Below, in pieces: positions 1 through 5,832 of a stretch of 24,378 nucleotides of DNA (position 1 is the first letter of the stretch; every line of letters starts with the position of its first letter). The stretch is from positions 1 to 24,378 of the forward strand of contig JACMKG010000146.1 in assembly GCA_014380255.1 (NCBI GenBank), in the 5' to 3' direction. Source of the stretch: Prolixibacteraceae bacterium (GTDB taxonomy: Bacteria > Bacteroidota > Bacteroidia > Bacteroidales > Prolixibacteraceae). The position numbers were made by a program, and so were the translations under genes. The notes below the pieces were generated by a model that was given only the letters and a program-made list of their open reading frames with translations, did no database searches and was not told the DNA's origin.

Positions 1-35
1 AGCCGTATGTGTTTGGAGGTGGGGAGAAGAGAAAA

Positions 36-174
36 GATTTACAATTAGACAATTTACTATTTAAAGAAAAAGCAATGGAATGGTTGGATGGGTGAATGGT
101 TGAATGGTTGGATGGTTGCATTGGTCTTGTTCAAAGCGTAAAATAGTAAATTGTAAATTGTCCAATCGTAAATC
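36..174. repeat. Imperfect inverted repeat (palindromic intergenic element, copy 1)
   Basis: The left arm lies at about 36-63 and begins GATTTACAATTAGACAATTT. The right arm at 147-174 is its reverse complement with about 3 mismatches in 28. The spacer of about 83 bases holds the octamer array described separately. A very similar arm pair occurs at 5833-5958, so this is a dispersed repeat rather than a local hairpin. It sits directly behind the stop codon of the HD-domain gene on the minus strand and could act as a boundary or weak terminator. That role is inference. Confidence 0.7.
78..118. repeat. Tandem octamer minisatellite, about five units of GRATGGTT
   Basis: Five consecutive 8-base units can be read: GAATGGTT, GGATGGGT, GAATGGTT, GAATGGTT and GGATGGTT. 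The array lies inside the spacer of the surrounding inverted repeat. Related single units appear on the other strand near 5213-5225 (AACCATTC). It is non-coding; no function can be assigned from sequence. Confidence 0.75.
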
Positions 175-177
175 TCT

Positions 178-732
178 TTACATTCCCAGTTCCTCGCTGA
201 TGCTCTGCATGGCTTTCAGAGAAAGTTCAGCGAACTCCTCCAGGGGGATTCCAATCAATTCACATTCCAAGATGTTTTCACGCTTTACCGAAGCTGCAAA
301 AGCTTTTTCTTTCATCCGCTTGGTAATGGATTTTGTTTTTACGGATGAGAGCTTTTTGTCCGGGTAAACCATCACGGTCGCCATAATTAAACCGGTGATG
401 GTTTCTCCTGCTGCCAGAGCATGCTGAAATACGGTCGTACGCTCTTTTCCGGTAGCCATCTCGTTGTGCATCACAATAGCATCAATGGCTTCCTCGGAAA
501 GCATTCCATCAAGCAAAGTTGCCGCGTAAGGCCCATGGCGGTATGGGTCACCCTGTGTTATTTCGACATCAATATCATGAAGCAATCCTGCTATTCCCCA
601 CTCTTCCTGATCTTTATTTAACCTTAGGGCCAAAGCCTCTAAAACAGCTTTGCTGGCAAGGCAATGCCTGATCATATTCGGGTTCTTAATGTGCTCATTT
701 AAAATTTTAATCGAATTTTCATGTGATATCAT
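178..732 (-). CDS. HD-domain metal-dependent phosphohydrolase-like protein
   Basis: A 184-residue soluble protein of the HD/HDIG superfamily, whose members use metal bound by His and Asp to hydrolyse phosphoesters, often of nucleotides. Visible motifs are an early His23, the HD pair at His52-Asp53 within LLHDID, His66 in YRHGP and His89 in IVMHNE, spaced as in the small HD family. The C-terminal half (PDKKL, KSITKRMKEKAFA, then GIPLEEF) matches the conserved tail of this family. The start is ATG at 732, giving MISHENS; an in-frame ATG at 855 would overlap the divergent CYTH gene and add a non-conserved stretch. It diverges from the CYTH gene across 59 bp. The substrate is unknown; the superfamily call is firm. 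Confidence 0.85.
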   Translation of the reverse strand: MISHENSIKILNEHIKNPNMIRHCLASKAVLEALALRLNKDQEEWGIAGLLHDIDVEITQGDPYRHGPYAATLLDGMLSEEAIDAIVMHNEMATGKERTTVFQHALAAGETITGLIMATVMVYPDKKLSSVKTKSITKRMKEKAFAASVKRENILECELIGIPLEEFAELSLKAMQSISEELGM

Positions 733-743
733 CAGAGTAGTCT

Positions 744-751
744 TATTTTTG
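744..751 (+). promoter_or_regulatory. Bacteroidetes -7 element for the CYTH gene
   Basis: TATTTTTG is an exact match to the Bacteroidetes sigma-factor -7 consensus TAnnTTTG. It lies 40 bases before the TTG start of the CYTH gene, giving a predicted leader of about 34 nt. No good -33 TTTG is visible upstream (only TTTTC near 716), so this is a candidate only. Confidence 0.5.
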
Positions 752-791
752 CAGTTGCAAATTAGTAAAAAACAATACAAAACAAACGGCT

Positions 792-1262
792 TTGGAAATT
801 GAACGTAAATTTCTGGTAGATAGCAGTAAATGGAAACCTGCTGATGAGGGGACACGCATTTCTCAGGCCTATTTGGGTCTTGATCCGTCGCCTACAGTAC
901 GCATACGGATTGCCGGCGACAAGGCTTACATTACTATTAAAGGACGTTCTAAAAGTATTTCACGTCCTGAATTCGAGTATGAAATTCCTGTTGATGATGC
1001 GATAGAATTACAAAAGCTGGCCATTTCTGAGCCTGTGGAAAAAACGCGGTATAAAATCTGGTACAAGGATTTCCTTTGGGAAGTAGATATTTTTGAAGGA
1101 AAAAACAAAGGCCTGATCATGGCTGAAATAGAACTGGACTCAGAGGACCAGGTATTTGAACGTCCGGAATGGATCCTGCAGGAAGTATCAGCCGATCGCA
1201 GGTATTATAATTCGTATCTTTCAGAGCATCCTTTTAGTGAATGGAAAAACGATTTAGCATGA
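792..1262 (+). CDS. CYTH domain protein (triphosphate tunnel metalloenzyme-like)
   Basis: A 156-residue protein of the CYTH / triphosphate tunnel metalloenzyme family, which binds triphosphate substrates in a beta-barrel tunnel with divalent metal. The diagnostic N-terminus MEIERKFLV (ExExK motif) is present. Further charged strands are VRIRIAGDKAYITIKG, FEYEIP, EKTRYKI, WEVDIFEG and LIMAEIELDSE, which together supply the Arg, Lys and Glu residues expected inside the tunnel. The length matches the short bacterial class, such as NE1496-like inorganic triphosphatases. No in-frame ATG exists between the upstream stop at 738-740 and the family N-terminus, so TTG at 792 is the start. The natural substrate (inorganic triphosphate or other) cannot be told from sequence. 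Confidence 0.9.
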   Translation: MEIERKFLVDSSKWKPADEGTRISQAYLGLDPSPTVRIRIAGDKAYITIKGRSKSISRPEFEYEIPVDDAIELQKLAISEPVEKTRYKIWYKDFLWEVDIFEGKNKGLIMAEIELDSEDQVFERPEWILQEVSADRRYYNSYLSEHPFSEWKNDLA

Positions 1263-1330
1263 TATTTGAAGAGAAAAAACAACATCTGCTAAAATTAACC
1301 GTTTTCCAAATAGCCTTTAACCGATTAACT

Positions 1331-3325
1331 ATGTATTTGAAGAATCTTATTGCAGGATTGTTAATCCTGGCCAGCATCTCAGTAATTGCTGAGACCAATC
1401 TCCCCACCTCAAGTAAAAGAAATAAAAACGTCCCTCCTGCTGACTCTGTCAAGCTGGGTATCGACTACCTTAAGCAGTACATTCAGCCCAATGAGATGTG
1501 GCAGTCAGAGAACCCCGAAATCTTGCGCCTGGTAAATGGACTGATCCATTTTGCTGAAGATGAAAACATCGACAGTATTTTGGTAAGGATAGACCGATTC
1601 CGGAAACAAAAAGATGTCCGTTACATTACCCGTTCTCCTCAGAATGTAAGCGATTCACTCCAGGTAAGCGGCTACATTTCGTATCCTGTTATTTTGGAAA
1701 AGATGAAGCAACTGGACCGGGAGATATGGAACGGAGTCAATCTTCAATCCATTCCTCTCTCTAAGGCCATGCAGGACAGGCTTAATAACAGACCGCAGCC
1801 TATTGCTCAGGGAGATGAAAAGAGTATTTTGGAACTTACAGGTATCGTTTTACCTGACAGTTTGAAAGATGTCAAGGCCATACCTGATACTACGGCACAA
1901 AAAACCAACAGCTTCAATCAACTAAAAAAACGGCAGGAGTTGCGCTCCCGTTTACTGGAGGCAGCACGTATTGAATACAACAAGAAATTGCTGAATAACA
2001 TGGATGCGGAGCTCAACGCTTACAGAAACCATGCTGTACGTGTATTCTCTGATTCCCTTCAGTACAAACTGCGTGACTCACTGCAGGTACAAAACGAACA
2101 GGTTCTTGTTCGATATAATGACTCTATCGTAAACCTGGTAAACAACAATTTCAGCCGCTTTGTACAGACCCTGCAACAGCATGCCCAGAACGATTCGATT
2201 GGCGTTTGGGTACATAGCCTTACAGGTAAACCTACCCAGATATGGATGCGCGATAACCTAAGATCCATCAACCGCCTGTATATTAAAAATGAACAGAACG
2301 ACTCGCTGGCTGTCAGGCTGATGAATCTGGATAAACATTCATTGGGCATTGCCATTGACGATGATGTGACTTTCAACAGGATAGCCCAGCGTCAAAGCCG
2401 TAACCATGAATTCCAGAAATTTAAGGTGGATGATAAACTGACCAAGATACAGAAGAAATTCGAAGTGGTGGCTCCATGGGATTACGGAGGCAACGGCACC
2501 TTCGGATTAACCCAGACCTACCTGAACAACTGGAAGGGCGGAGGAGAAAGCGCTTTCTCCTTCCTGGTAGTGTTAAAAGGATATGTGAACTATTCTGATA
2601 AAAAGATCAGGTGGGAAAACAGCGGAGAACTACGCAACGGCTGGATCAGACAAGGAGGAGATATTGATCAGACGCAAAAGAATGATGATAAGCTGGCAAT
2701 GATATCGCGTCTTGGCGTAAATGCCTTCGACCATTGGTTCTATAGCGCCGAGGTTGACTTCATGACTCAATTCTTCAACGGATACAATTATCCTGACAAG
2801 ACCCGTCCTATCTCCACCTATATGTCTCCTGCAAGGACTCTTGTCAAGGTGGGTCTTGACTACAAGCCTAACAAGAACTTCTCTTTATTCTTGTCGCCTT
2901 TAACCTCCAAAACAGTATTTGTTCGTGATACCGCACGCATTGACCAGAAGAGATATGGTATTGCCGAAGACCGTCAGAGCTTGTGGGAGCCTGGTATGAA
3001 TGCCGACCTGAAATACAAGATCGACATCACACCTCAGATCAGCTATGAGACTAAATACAAGATGTTCCTCAACTACCAGAAACCTTTCCAAAAGTTTGAT
3101 ATCTCGTGGGAGAACCTGATTGTTGCCCAGCTGACAAACCGTATCAGCATGAACTTTATGGTATTTCTGCTATATGATGACAACGTTACTTTCGCTACAG
3201 GTAAGTTTGATGCAAACAATAAGGAAATATTCAAGGCTAAGTTGCAGACCAAGGAACTTACAACTGTAGGATTTTCGTACAAAATAAACAAGCACATTTA
3301 CAAGCGCAAGAAAATTGCCCAATAA
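1331..3325 (+). CDS. Secreted DUF3078 family protein with long N-terminal extension
   Basis: A 664-residue exported protein. The start at 1331 gives a signal peptide (MYLKNLIAGLLILASISVIA, residues 1-20); an in-frame ATG at 1241 would overlap the CYTH gene and bury the signal. The C-terminal part (about residues 375-660) is a DUF3078 domain, recognisable from APWDYGGNGTFGLTQTYLNN, NWKGGGESAFS, the WENSGELRNGW strand and KVGLDYKP. It alternates short beta strands as outer-membrane-barrel-like Bacteroidetes proteins do. The N-terminal region (21-370) is polar, rich in Ser-Leu-Gln and Asn-Asp-Ser repeats, and probably helical. It begins 68 bp after the CYTH gene and may share its transcript. The function of DUF3078 is unknown; an envelope location is inferred. 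Confidence 0.85.
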   Translation: MYLKNLIAGLLILASISVIAETNLPTSSKRNKNVPPADSVKLGIDYLKQYIQPNEMWQSENPEILRLVNGLIHFAEDENIDSILVRIDRFRKQKDVRYITRSPQNVSDSLQVSGYISYPVILEKMKQLDREIWNGVNLQSIPLSKAMQDRLNNRPQPIAQGDEKSILELTGIVLPDSLKDVKAIPDTTAQKTNSFNQLKKRQELRSRLLEAARIEYNKKLLNNMDAELNAYRNHAVRVFSDSLQYKLRDSLQVQNEQVLVRYNDSIVNLVNNNFSRFVQTLQQHAQNDSIGVWVHSLTGKPTQIWMRDNLRSINRLYIKNEQNDSLAVRLMNLDKHSLGIAIDDDVTFNRIAQRQSRNHEFQKFKVDDKLTKIQKKFEVVAPWDYGGNGTFGLTQTYLNNWKGGGESAFSFLVVLKGYVNYSDKKIRWENSGELRNGWIRQGGDIDQTQKNDDKLAMISRLGVNAFDHWFYSAEVDFMTQFFNGYNYPDKTRPISTYMSPARTLVKVGLDYKPNKNFSLFLSPLTSKTVFVRDTARIDQKRYGIAEDRQSLWEPGMNADLKYKIDITPQISYETKYKMFLNYQKPFQKFDISWENLIVAQLTNRISMNFMVFLLYDDNVTFATGKFDANNKEIFKAKLQTKELTTVGFSYKINKHIYKRKKIAQ

Positions 3326-3345
3326 TTAGCTTATCTTTGAGCTAA
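3326..3345. other. Short hairpin just after the DUF3078 gene
   Basis: TTAGCT (3326-3331) and AGCTAA (3340-3345) form a 6-bp stem with an 8-base loop immediately after the stop codon. No run of T follows on the plus strand, so I do not call it an intrinsic terminator. It may simply be chance. Confidence 0.3.
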
Positions 3346-3376
3346 AAATCAATGATCTTAAAATCTGTAACAAAAT

Positions 3377-3440
3377 AACCACATAGACACATAGAGCACA
3401 TAGAAAATTAATACTATGTGCTCTATGTGTCTATGTGGTT
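3377..3440. repeat. Perfect 27-bp palindrome built from CACATAG units
   Basis: The left arm (3377-3403) and right arm (3414-3440) are exact reverse complements over 27 bases, with a 10-base AT-rich loop (3404-3413). Within each arm the unit CACATAG occurs three times: CCACATAG, ACACATAG, AGCACATAG on the left and their complements on the right. It fills most of the gap between the DUF3078 gene and the AHSA1 gene. Such CATAG-rich intergenic palindromes are familiar from Bacteroidetes genomes. In RNA it would form a very stable hairpin and could work as a terminator or transcript boundary; this is inference. Confidence 0.85.
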
Positions 3441-3455
3441 TAATATTATAACACT

Positions 3456-3842
3456 ATGAAAACATATAAAAAATACTTTAAAATAACGGCTGCACCGGCA
3501 GATGTTTACAATGCCCTTACCAATAAAACCATGCTTGAAATATGGACTGGTGAAGATGCAGAGATGGAAGCAGTACCTGGCACAGAGTTTTCATTGTGGG
3601 AAGAAAGCATTTGTGGGTTGAACCTTGAGTTCGAAAAAGACCATAAGATTGTGCAGGAATGGTATTTCGGAGAAGAGGATGAGGACAAGAAGTCGATTGT
3701 AACCATCAAGCTTCACCCGGATAAGGCAGGCACCAGCATGGAAGTGTTCCAGACTAACATTCCTGATGATGCTTACAGAAACATCAGTGAAGGATGGGAA
3801 GAAGATTATTTCAATGGCCTTAACCAGCTGTTTGAGCCTTAA
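3456..3842 (+). CDS. SRPBCC / AHSA1-like (START superfamily) protein
   Basis: A 128-residue soluble protein of the SRPBCC fold, closest to the AHSA1 (activator of Hsp90 ATPase homologue) family. The N-terminal pattern YFKITAAPADVYNALTN followed by MLEIWTGEDAEMEAVPGTEF is the usual first strand, helix and second strand of the fold, and KIVQEWYFGEE and the C-terminal ISEGWEEDYFNGLNQLF are typical of the family. There is no signal peptide. It starts 16 bp after the large palindrome and ends 15 bp before a convergent lipoprotein gene. The ligand or partner is unknown; the fold assignment is firm. Confidence 0.85.
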   Translation: MKTYKKYFKITAAPADVYNALTNKTMLEIWTGEDAEMEAVPGTEFSLWEESICGLNLEFEKDHKIVQEWYFGEEDEDKKSIVTIKLHPDKAGTSMEVFQTNIPDDAYRNISEGWEEDYFNGLNQLFEP

Positions 3843-3857
3843 CCCACTTAAATATTC

Positions 3858-4301
3858 TTATTTGCCGATACCTTCATTACCGGTATCGGCAATATATTTC
3901 CATTCCCCCTTTTCATTTTTCTTCCAGACAGTCAGGTAAGTGCCACGGACAGTATCTTTCGAAGATACCGAAGTCCATAGGCCATAAGTATAGCCCAACT
4001 CACCACTCCGGGCAATGATCGCCTTTTCGGGCTTCCAGGTAAGTTTCATATTACTGTCGTTTAGTGCCCGGTAACTTTCCACAAGGCTTTGCTTTCCTTC
4101 AATGGGCATACGGTTAGGTTTTAACAGCACTACACTGTCATGTGCAAACTCAATAAAGGCCTTTTGCAGCCCATTTTGTAGCGAATAATTAGAAAAGGCA
4201 ATATCTGCATCCATCAAGACCCTGGGGTCAGCTATAGGCTTCTTTTCGGTACAGGAAGTAATAAAAATAAGCATCAGGATTATTGGCAAAACAGAATTCA
4301 T
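3858..4301 (-). CDS. NTF2-like (SnoaL/DUF4440-type) lipoprotein
   Basis: A 147-residue predicted lipoprotein. The signal MNSVLPIILMLIFITSC places the lipid-anchored Cys at residue 17, which decides the start at 4301 over an in-frame ATG at 4367. The mature part resembles DUF4440/SnoaL-like NTF2-fold proteins: an early helix with LMDADIAFSNYSLQNGLQKAF, then AHDSVVLLKPNRMPIEGKQSLVESY, then strands ending in YTYGLWTSV, TYLTVWKKNEKGEWKYIADTG. The first of these parallels the DxxF helix of the family. It lies 16 bp downstream of the toxin-like gene and may be on the same transcript. Its role is unknown. Confidence 0.8.
   Translation of the reverse strand: MNSVLPIILMLIFITSCTEKKPIADPRVLMDADIAFSNYSLQNGLQKAFIEFAHDSVVLLKPNRMPIEGKQSLVESYRALNDSNMKLTWKPEKAIIARSGELGYTYGLWTSVSSKDTVRGTYLTVWKKNEKGEWKYIADTGNEGIGK
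3862..3892. terminator. Hairpin across the end of the lipoprotein gene between convergent genes
   Basis: TTGCCGATACC (3862-3872) and GGTATCGGCAA (3882-3892) form a perfect 11-bp stem with a 9-base loop. It lies inside the last codons of the minus-strand lipoprotein gene and just beyond the stop of the plus-strand AHSA1 gene, a position where a shared terminator is expected. A clear T-run is missing on both sides, so terminator function is only likely. Confidence 0.5.
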
Positions 4302-4317
4302 AGTGAACGAATTAGCC

Positions 4318-4587
4318 TTATTTAGGAAATATTCTGTATATGTTTTTTCGATGGTCGATATCAACAAAATAAACTGTATCTTCTTCCAGTTTAATCCCTA
4401 TTCGGTAATCGCCAATTTTTATACGATAATACTGCTTAAAACCTTTGAGTTTCTTAAGGTTGTGAATCTGTCTTATACTGTCTGCAGATTCAACATTTAA
4501 AATAGTATCTGTTATTTCAGCTTTAAGTTTATTGCTTTCTATTTTCTTTATTGCTTTAAGAAATGAAGCTTTAAACTCGGATTTCAT
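4318..4587 (-). CDS. RelE/ParE-family toxin-like protein
   Basis: An 89-residue protein with the order of elements seen in type II RelE/ParE toxins: an N-terminal helical pair (FKASFLKAIKKIE...), then IHNLKKLKGFKQYYRIKIGDYRIGI and VYFVDIDHRKNIYRIFP. The LKG..YYRIRIGDYRI core and the terminal HR-x-IYR strand are the hallmark of mRNA interferase or gyrase-directing toxins. It overlaps the upstream gene by 4 bp (ATGA), typical of a translationally coupled toxin-antitoxin pair with the antitoxin first. RelE and ParE subtypes cannot be told apart here, and activity is not shown. Everything needed for the core fold seems present. Confidence 0.85.
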   Translation of the reverse strand: MKSEFKASFLKAIKKIESNKLKAEITDTILNVESADSIRQIHNLKKLKGFKQYYRIKIGDYRIGIKLEEDTVYFVDIDHRKNIYRIFPK

Positions 4588-4787
4588 TTCCTCTCATTAA
4601 GAATATCCATAACACTTTCCCTTGTTACAGACTTTGTTTTCATTCCTTTATCAATTAATTCTGCCAAATGAGTATCTTCTATCTCATCTGTATTAATCGA
4701 TTTTGCCTTCATACCTGTTTTCTTAGCCAGTTCAAGCCAGAATTTAGAGTCGGCTTTGCTTTTTACTTCAATAATGATAGCCTCCAT
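4584..4787 (-). CDS. Antitoxin-like small protein paired with the RelE/ParE toxin
   Basis: A 67-residue protein beginning MEAIIIEVKSKADSKFWLEL. It has no strong similarity that I recognise, but its small size, acidic central part (INTDEIEDTHLAELIDKG) and 4-bp overlap with the downstream toxin are as expected of a type II antitoxin. A short first strand followed by helices, with a lysine- and arginine-rich C-terminus, would fit a small DNA- and toxin-binding protein. Its own promoter element lies about 20 bases upstream. The antitoxin role rests mainly on position. Confidence 0.7.
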   Translation of the reverse strand: MEAIIIEVKSKADSKFWLELAKKTGMKAKSINTDEIEDTHLAELIDKGMKTKSVTRESVMDILNERK

Positions 4788-4804
4788 ATAACAAAATTTT
4801 TAAT

Positions 4805-4812
4805 CAAAGCTA
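4805..4812 (-). promoter_or_regulatory. -7 element for the toxin-antitoxin operon
   Basis: On the minus strand this reads TAGCTTTG, an exact TAnnTTTG. Start of transcription is expected near 4798, giving a leader of only about 10 nt before the antitoxin ATG at 4787. A partial -33-like TTGAC lies near 4830-4826 (minus strand), though the spacing is shorter than usual. Confidence 0.5.
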
Positions 4813-4855
4813 CAAAATATTCGCCGTCAATTGAAATACTATCCATTCATTTTAA

Positions 4856-5049
4856 TTAGGCAACTTCATAAACCACCCCATTAGGTTGATTTATTTTCTT
4901 TGAAGCATTTAAAACTCCATGTCCACAAGATTGCCAGCATCATCATAATCTAAAATGACACCCGGTTTTTCTTCACCACTTTCAGCCACCTTAGCATCAG
5001 TTAACCTGATATAGATAATATCAACTCCTTTATCGTATTTAATAAGCAT
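4856..5049 (-). pseudogene. DUF2283 family gene disrupted by a frameshift
   Basis: Reading the minus strand from ATG at 5049 gives MLIKYDKGVDIIYIRLTDAK, then ...EKPGVILDYDDAGNLVDME, a clear DUF2283 protein, which stops early at TAA 4911-4909. The missing tail continues in the -1 frame from 4915: VLNASKKINQP, then NGVVYEVA, with a stop at 4858-4856. ME-VLNASKK restores the family's usual IEILNASKK-type segment, and the joined product (about 63 residues) has normal family length. A single missing base near 4911-4917 explains it; a sequencing error or recoding are alternatives. DUF2283 genes commonly lie beside DUF4258 genes; the role of the family is not known. Confidence 0.8.
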
Positions 5050-5098
5050 ATTTATCGATTTTTGAGGTTTTATATGCTGTTATTATTTGTAACCTCAT
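5039..5098 (-). pseudogene. C-terminal remnant of a DUF4258-like gene
   Basis: The frame read as MRLQIITAYKTSKIDKYAY ends with a TAA that overlaps the DUF2283 start by 11 bases. The string IITAYKTSKIDKY resembles the conserved C-terminus of DUF4258 proteins, which typically sit upstream of DUF2283 genes with such overlap. No N-terminal DUF4258 sequence is visible upstream; minisatellite DNA takes its place from about 5129. I read this as a 5'-truncated relic. The call depends on a short match. Confidence 0.5.
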
Positions 5099-5128
5099 CA
5101 AACCCTTTCGTTTCCTTGTCAGGTTCTA

Positions 5129-5155
5129 TTAAGGACTTTAAGGAGGTTAACGAGC
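5129..5155. repeat. Tandem 9-base repeat, three units
   Basis: TTAAGGACT, TTAAGGAGG and TTAACGAGC follow each other directly. This is a small degenerate minisatellite in the decayed region upstream of the DUF4258 remnant. No function can be assigned. Confidence 0.55.
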
Positions 5156-5234
5156 AGGTTTATTAGGGGTATCTAAGGTGAATATTCTATATTCTTTTCT
5201 TTTTGATTAACTATTTAACCATTCAATCCTTGCA

Positions 5235-5271
5235 CCCCTAATCCGTGCAATCTGCTCTAATCCGCGTAATC
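5235..5271. repeat. TAATCCG/GCGTAATC minisatellite reaching into the gene end
   Basis: The plus strand reads CTAATCCGTGCAATCTG and then CTCTAATCCGCGTAATC, two imperfect copies of a roughly 20-base unit of the AATCCGCGTAATCTGCG type often seen between Bacteroidetes genes. The right end covers the last four or five codons (encoding DYAD) and stop of the carbonic anhydrase-like gene, so the repeat may have set that gene's C-terminus. Confidence 0.5.
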
Positions 5272-5784
5272 TTCCTTATACCATCCCGCGTACATCCCAT
5301 ACGCTTTGGCAATTCGTTGAATTTCACCTTCCAGTAATTCTGGACTTATATCCTTGATCTTCTTGGCAGGAACTCCCGCATAGACCGTACCACTTTCAAC
5401 ATGAGTGCCCTTGCTCACTACCGACCCGGCTGCTATGATGCTGTTGCTTTCAATGACGGCGTTATCAAGCACAACAGCATTGATACCGATCATCACATTG
5501 TCGTGAATGGTACAACCATGAACAACAGCCCCGTGAGCAATTGTTACATTGTTTCCTATATTGGTAGGCGACTTTTGATAAGTGGCATGAATAACCGCAT
5601 TATCCTGCACATTGGTATTGTTGCCCAAACGAATATAATGCACATCTCCGCGAAGAACGGCTCCATACCATATACTGCATCCGCTTCCTGTTTCTACATC
5701 ACCAATAATAGTAGCTGTTTCAGCCAAAAAACAGTTTTCTCCAAAGACAGGAGTCTTGCCCAAAAGTGATTTTATCAATGCCAT
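5257..5784 (-). CDS. Gamma-class carbonic anhydrase-like hexapeptide-repeat protein
   Basis: A 175-residue left-handed beta-helix protein of the gamma carbonic anhydrase / YrdA family. Hexapeptide repeats run from about residue 20 to 135 (for example IWYGAVLRGDVHYIRLG, NVQDNAVIH, IAHGAVVHGC). The three zinc-ligand histidines are seen at His66 (DNAVIH), His84 and His89 (AHGAVVHG). The C-terminal helix (YAGVPAKKIKDISPE, then an LEGEIQRIAKAYGMYAGWY tail) is typical. It probably forms a cytoplasmic trimer; many members bind metal but show little carbonic anhydrase activity when tested. A promoter element lies about 28 bases upstream of the ATG. The family call is very firm, the activity less so. 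Confidence 0.92.
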   Translation of the reverse strand: MALIKSLLGKTPVFGENCFLAETATIIGDVETGSGCSIWYGAVLRGDVHYIRLGNNTNVQDNAVIHATYQKSPTNIGNNVTIAHGAVVHGCTIHDNVMIGINAVVLDNAVIESNSIIAAGSVVSKGTHVESGTVYAGVPAKKIKDISPELLEGEIQRIAKAYGMYAGWYKEDYAD

Positions 5785-5811
5785 TGCTGAAATCTATTTG
5801 AATTAAAGAAA

Positions 5812-5819
5812 CAAAGATA
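5812..5819 (-). promoter_or_regulatory. -7 element for the carbonic anhydrase-like gene
   Basis: On the minus strand this reads TATCTTTG, an exact TAnnTTTG, 27 bases before the ATG. A start of transcription near 5805 gives a leader of about 21 nt. The inverted repeat at 5833-5958 begins 13 bases further upstream, where the -33 element would lie; no TTTG is evident there. Confidence 0.5.
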
Positions 5820-5832
5820 CGAAGGATTGGAT

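Noticed and set aside
78..118. Possible CRISPR-like or direct-repeat array
   Set aside because: Units are only 8 bases long with no spacers, so this is a minisatellite. No cas genes are present in the window.
5401..5769. A 122-codon plus-strand open frame opposite the carbonic anhydrase-like gene
   Set aside because: The minus strand encodes a clear hexapeptide-repeat protein with zinc-ligand histidines; the plus-strand frame is its shadow.
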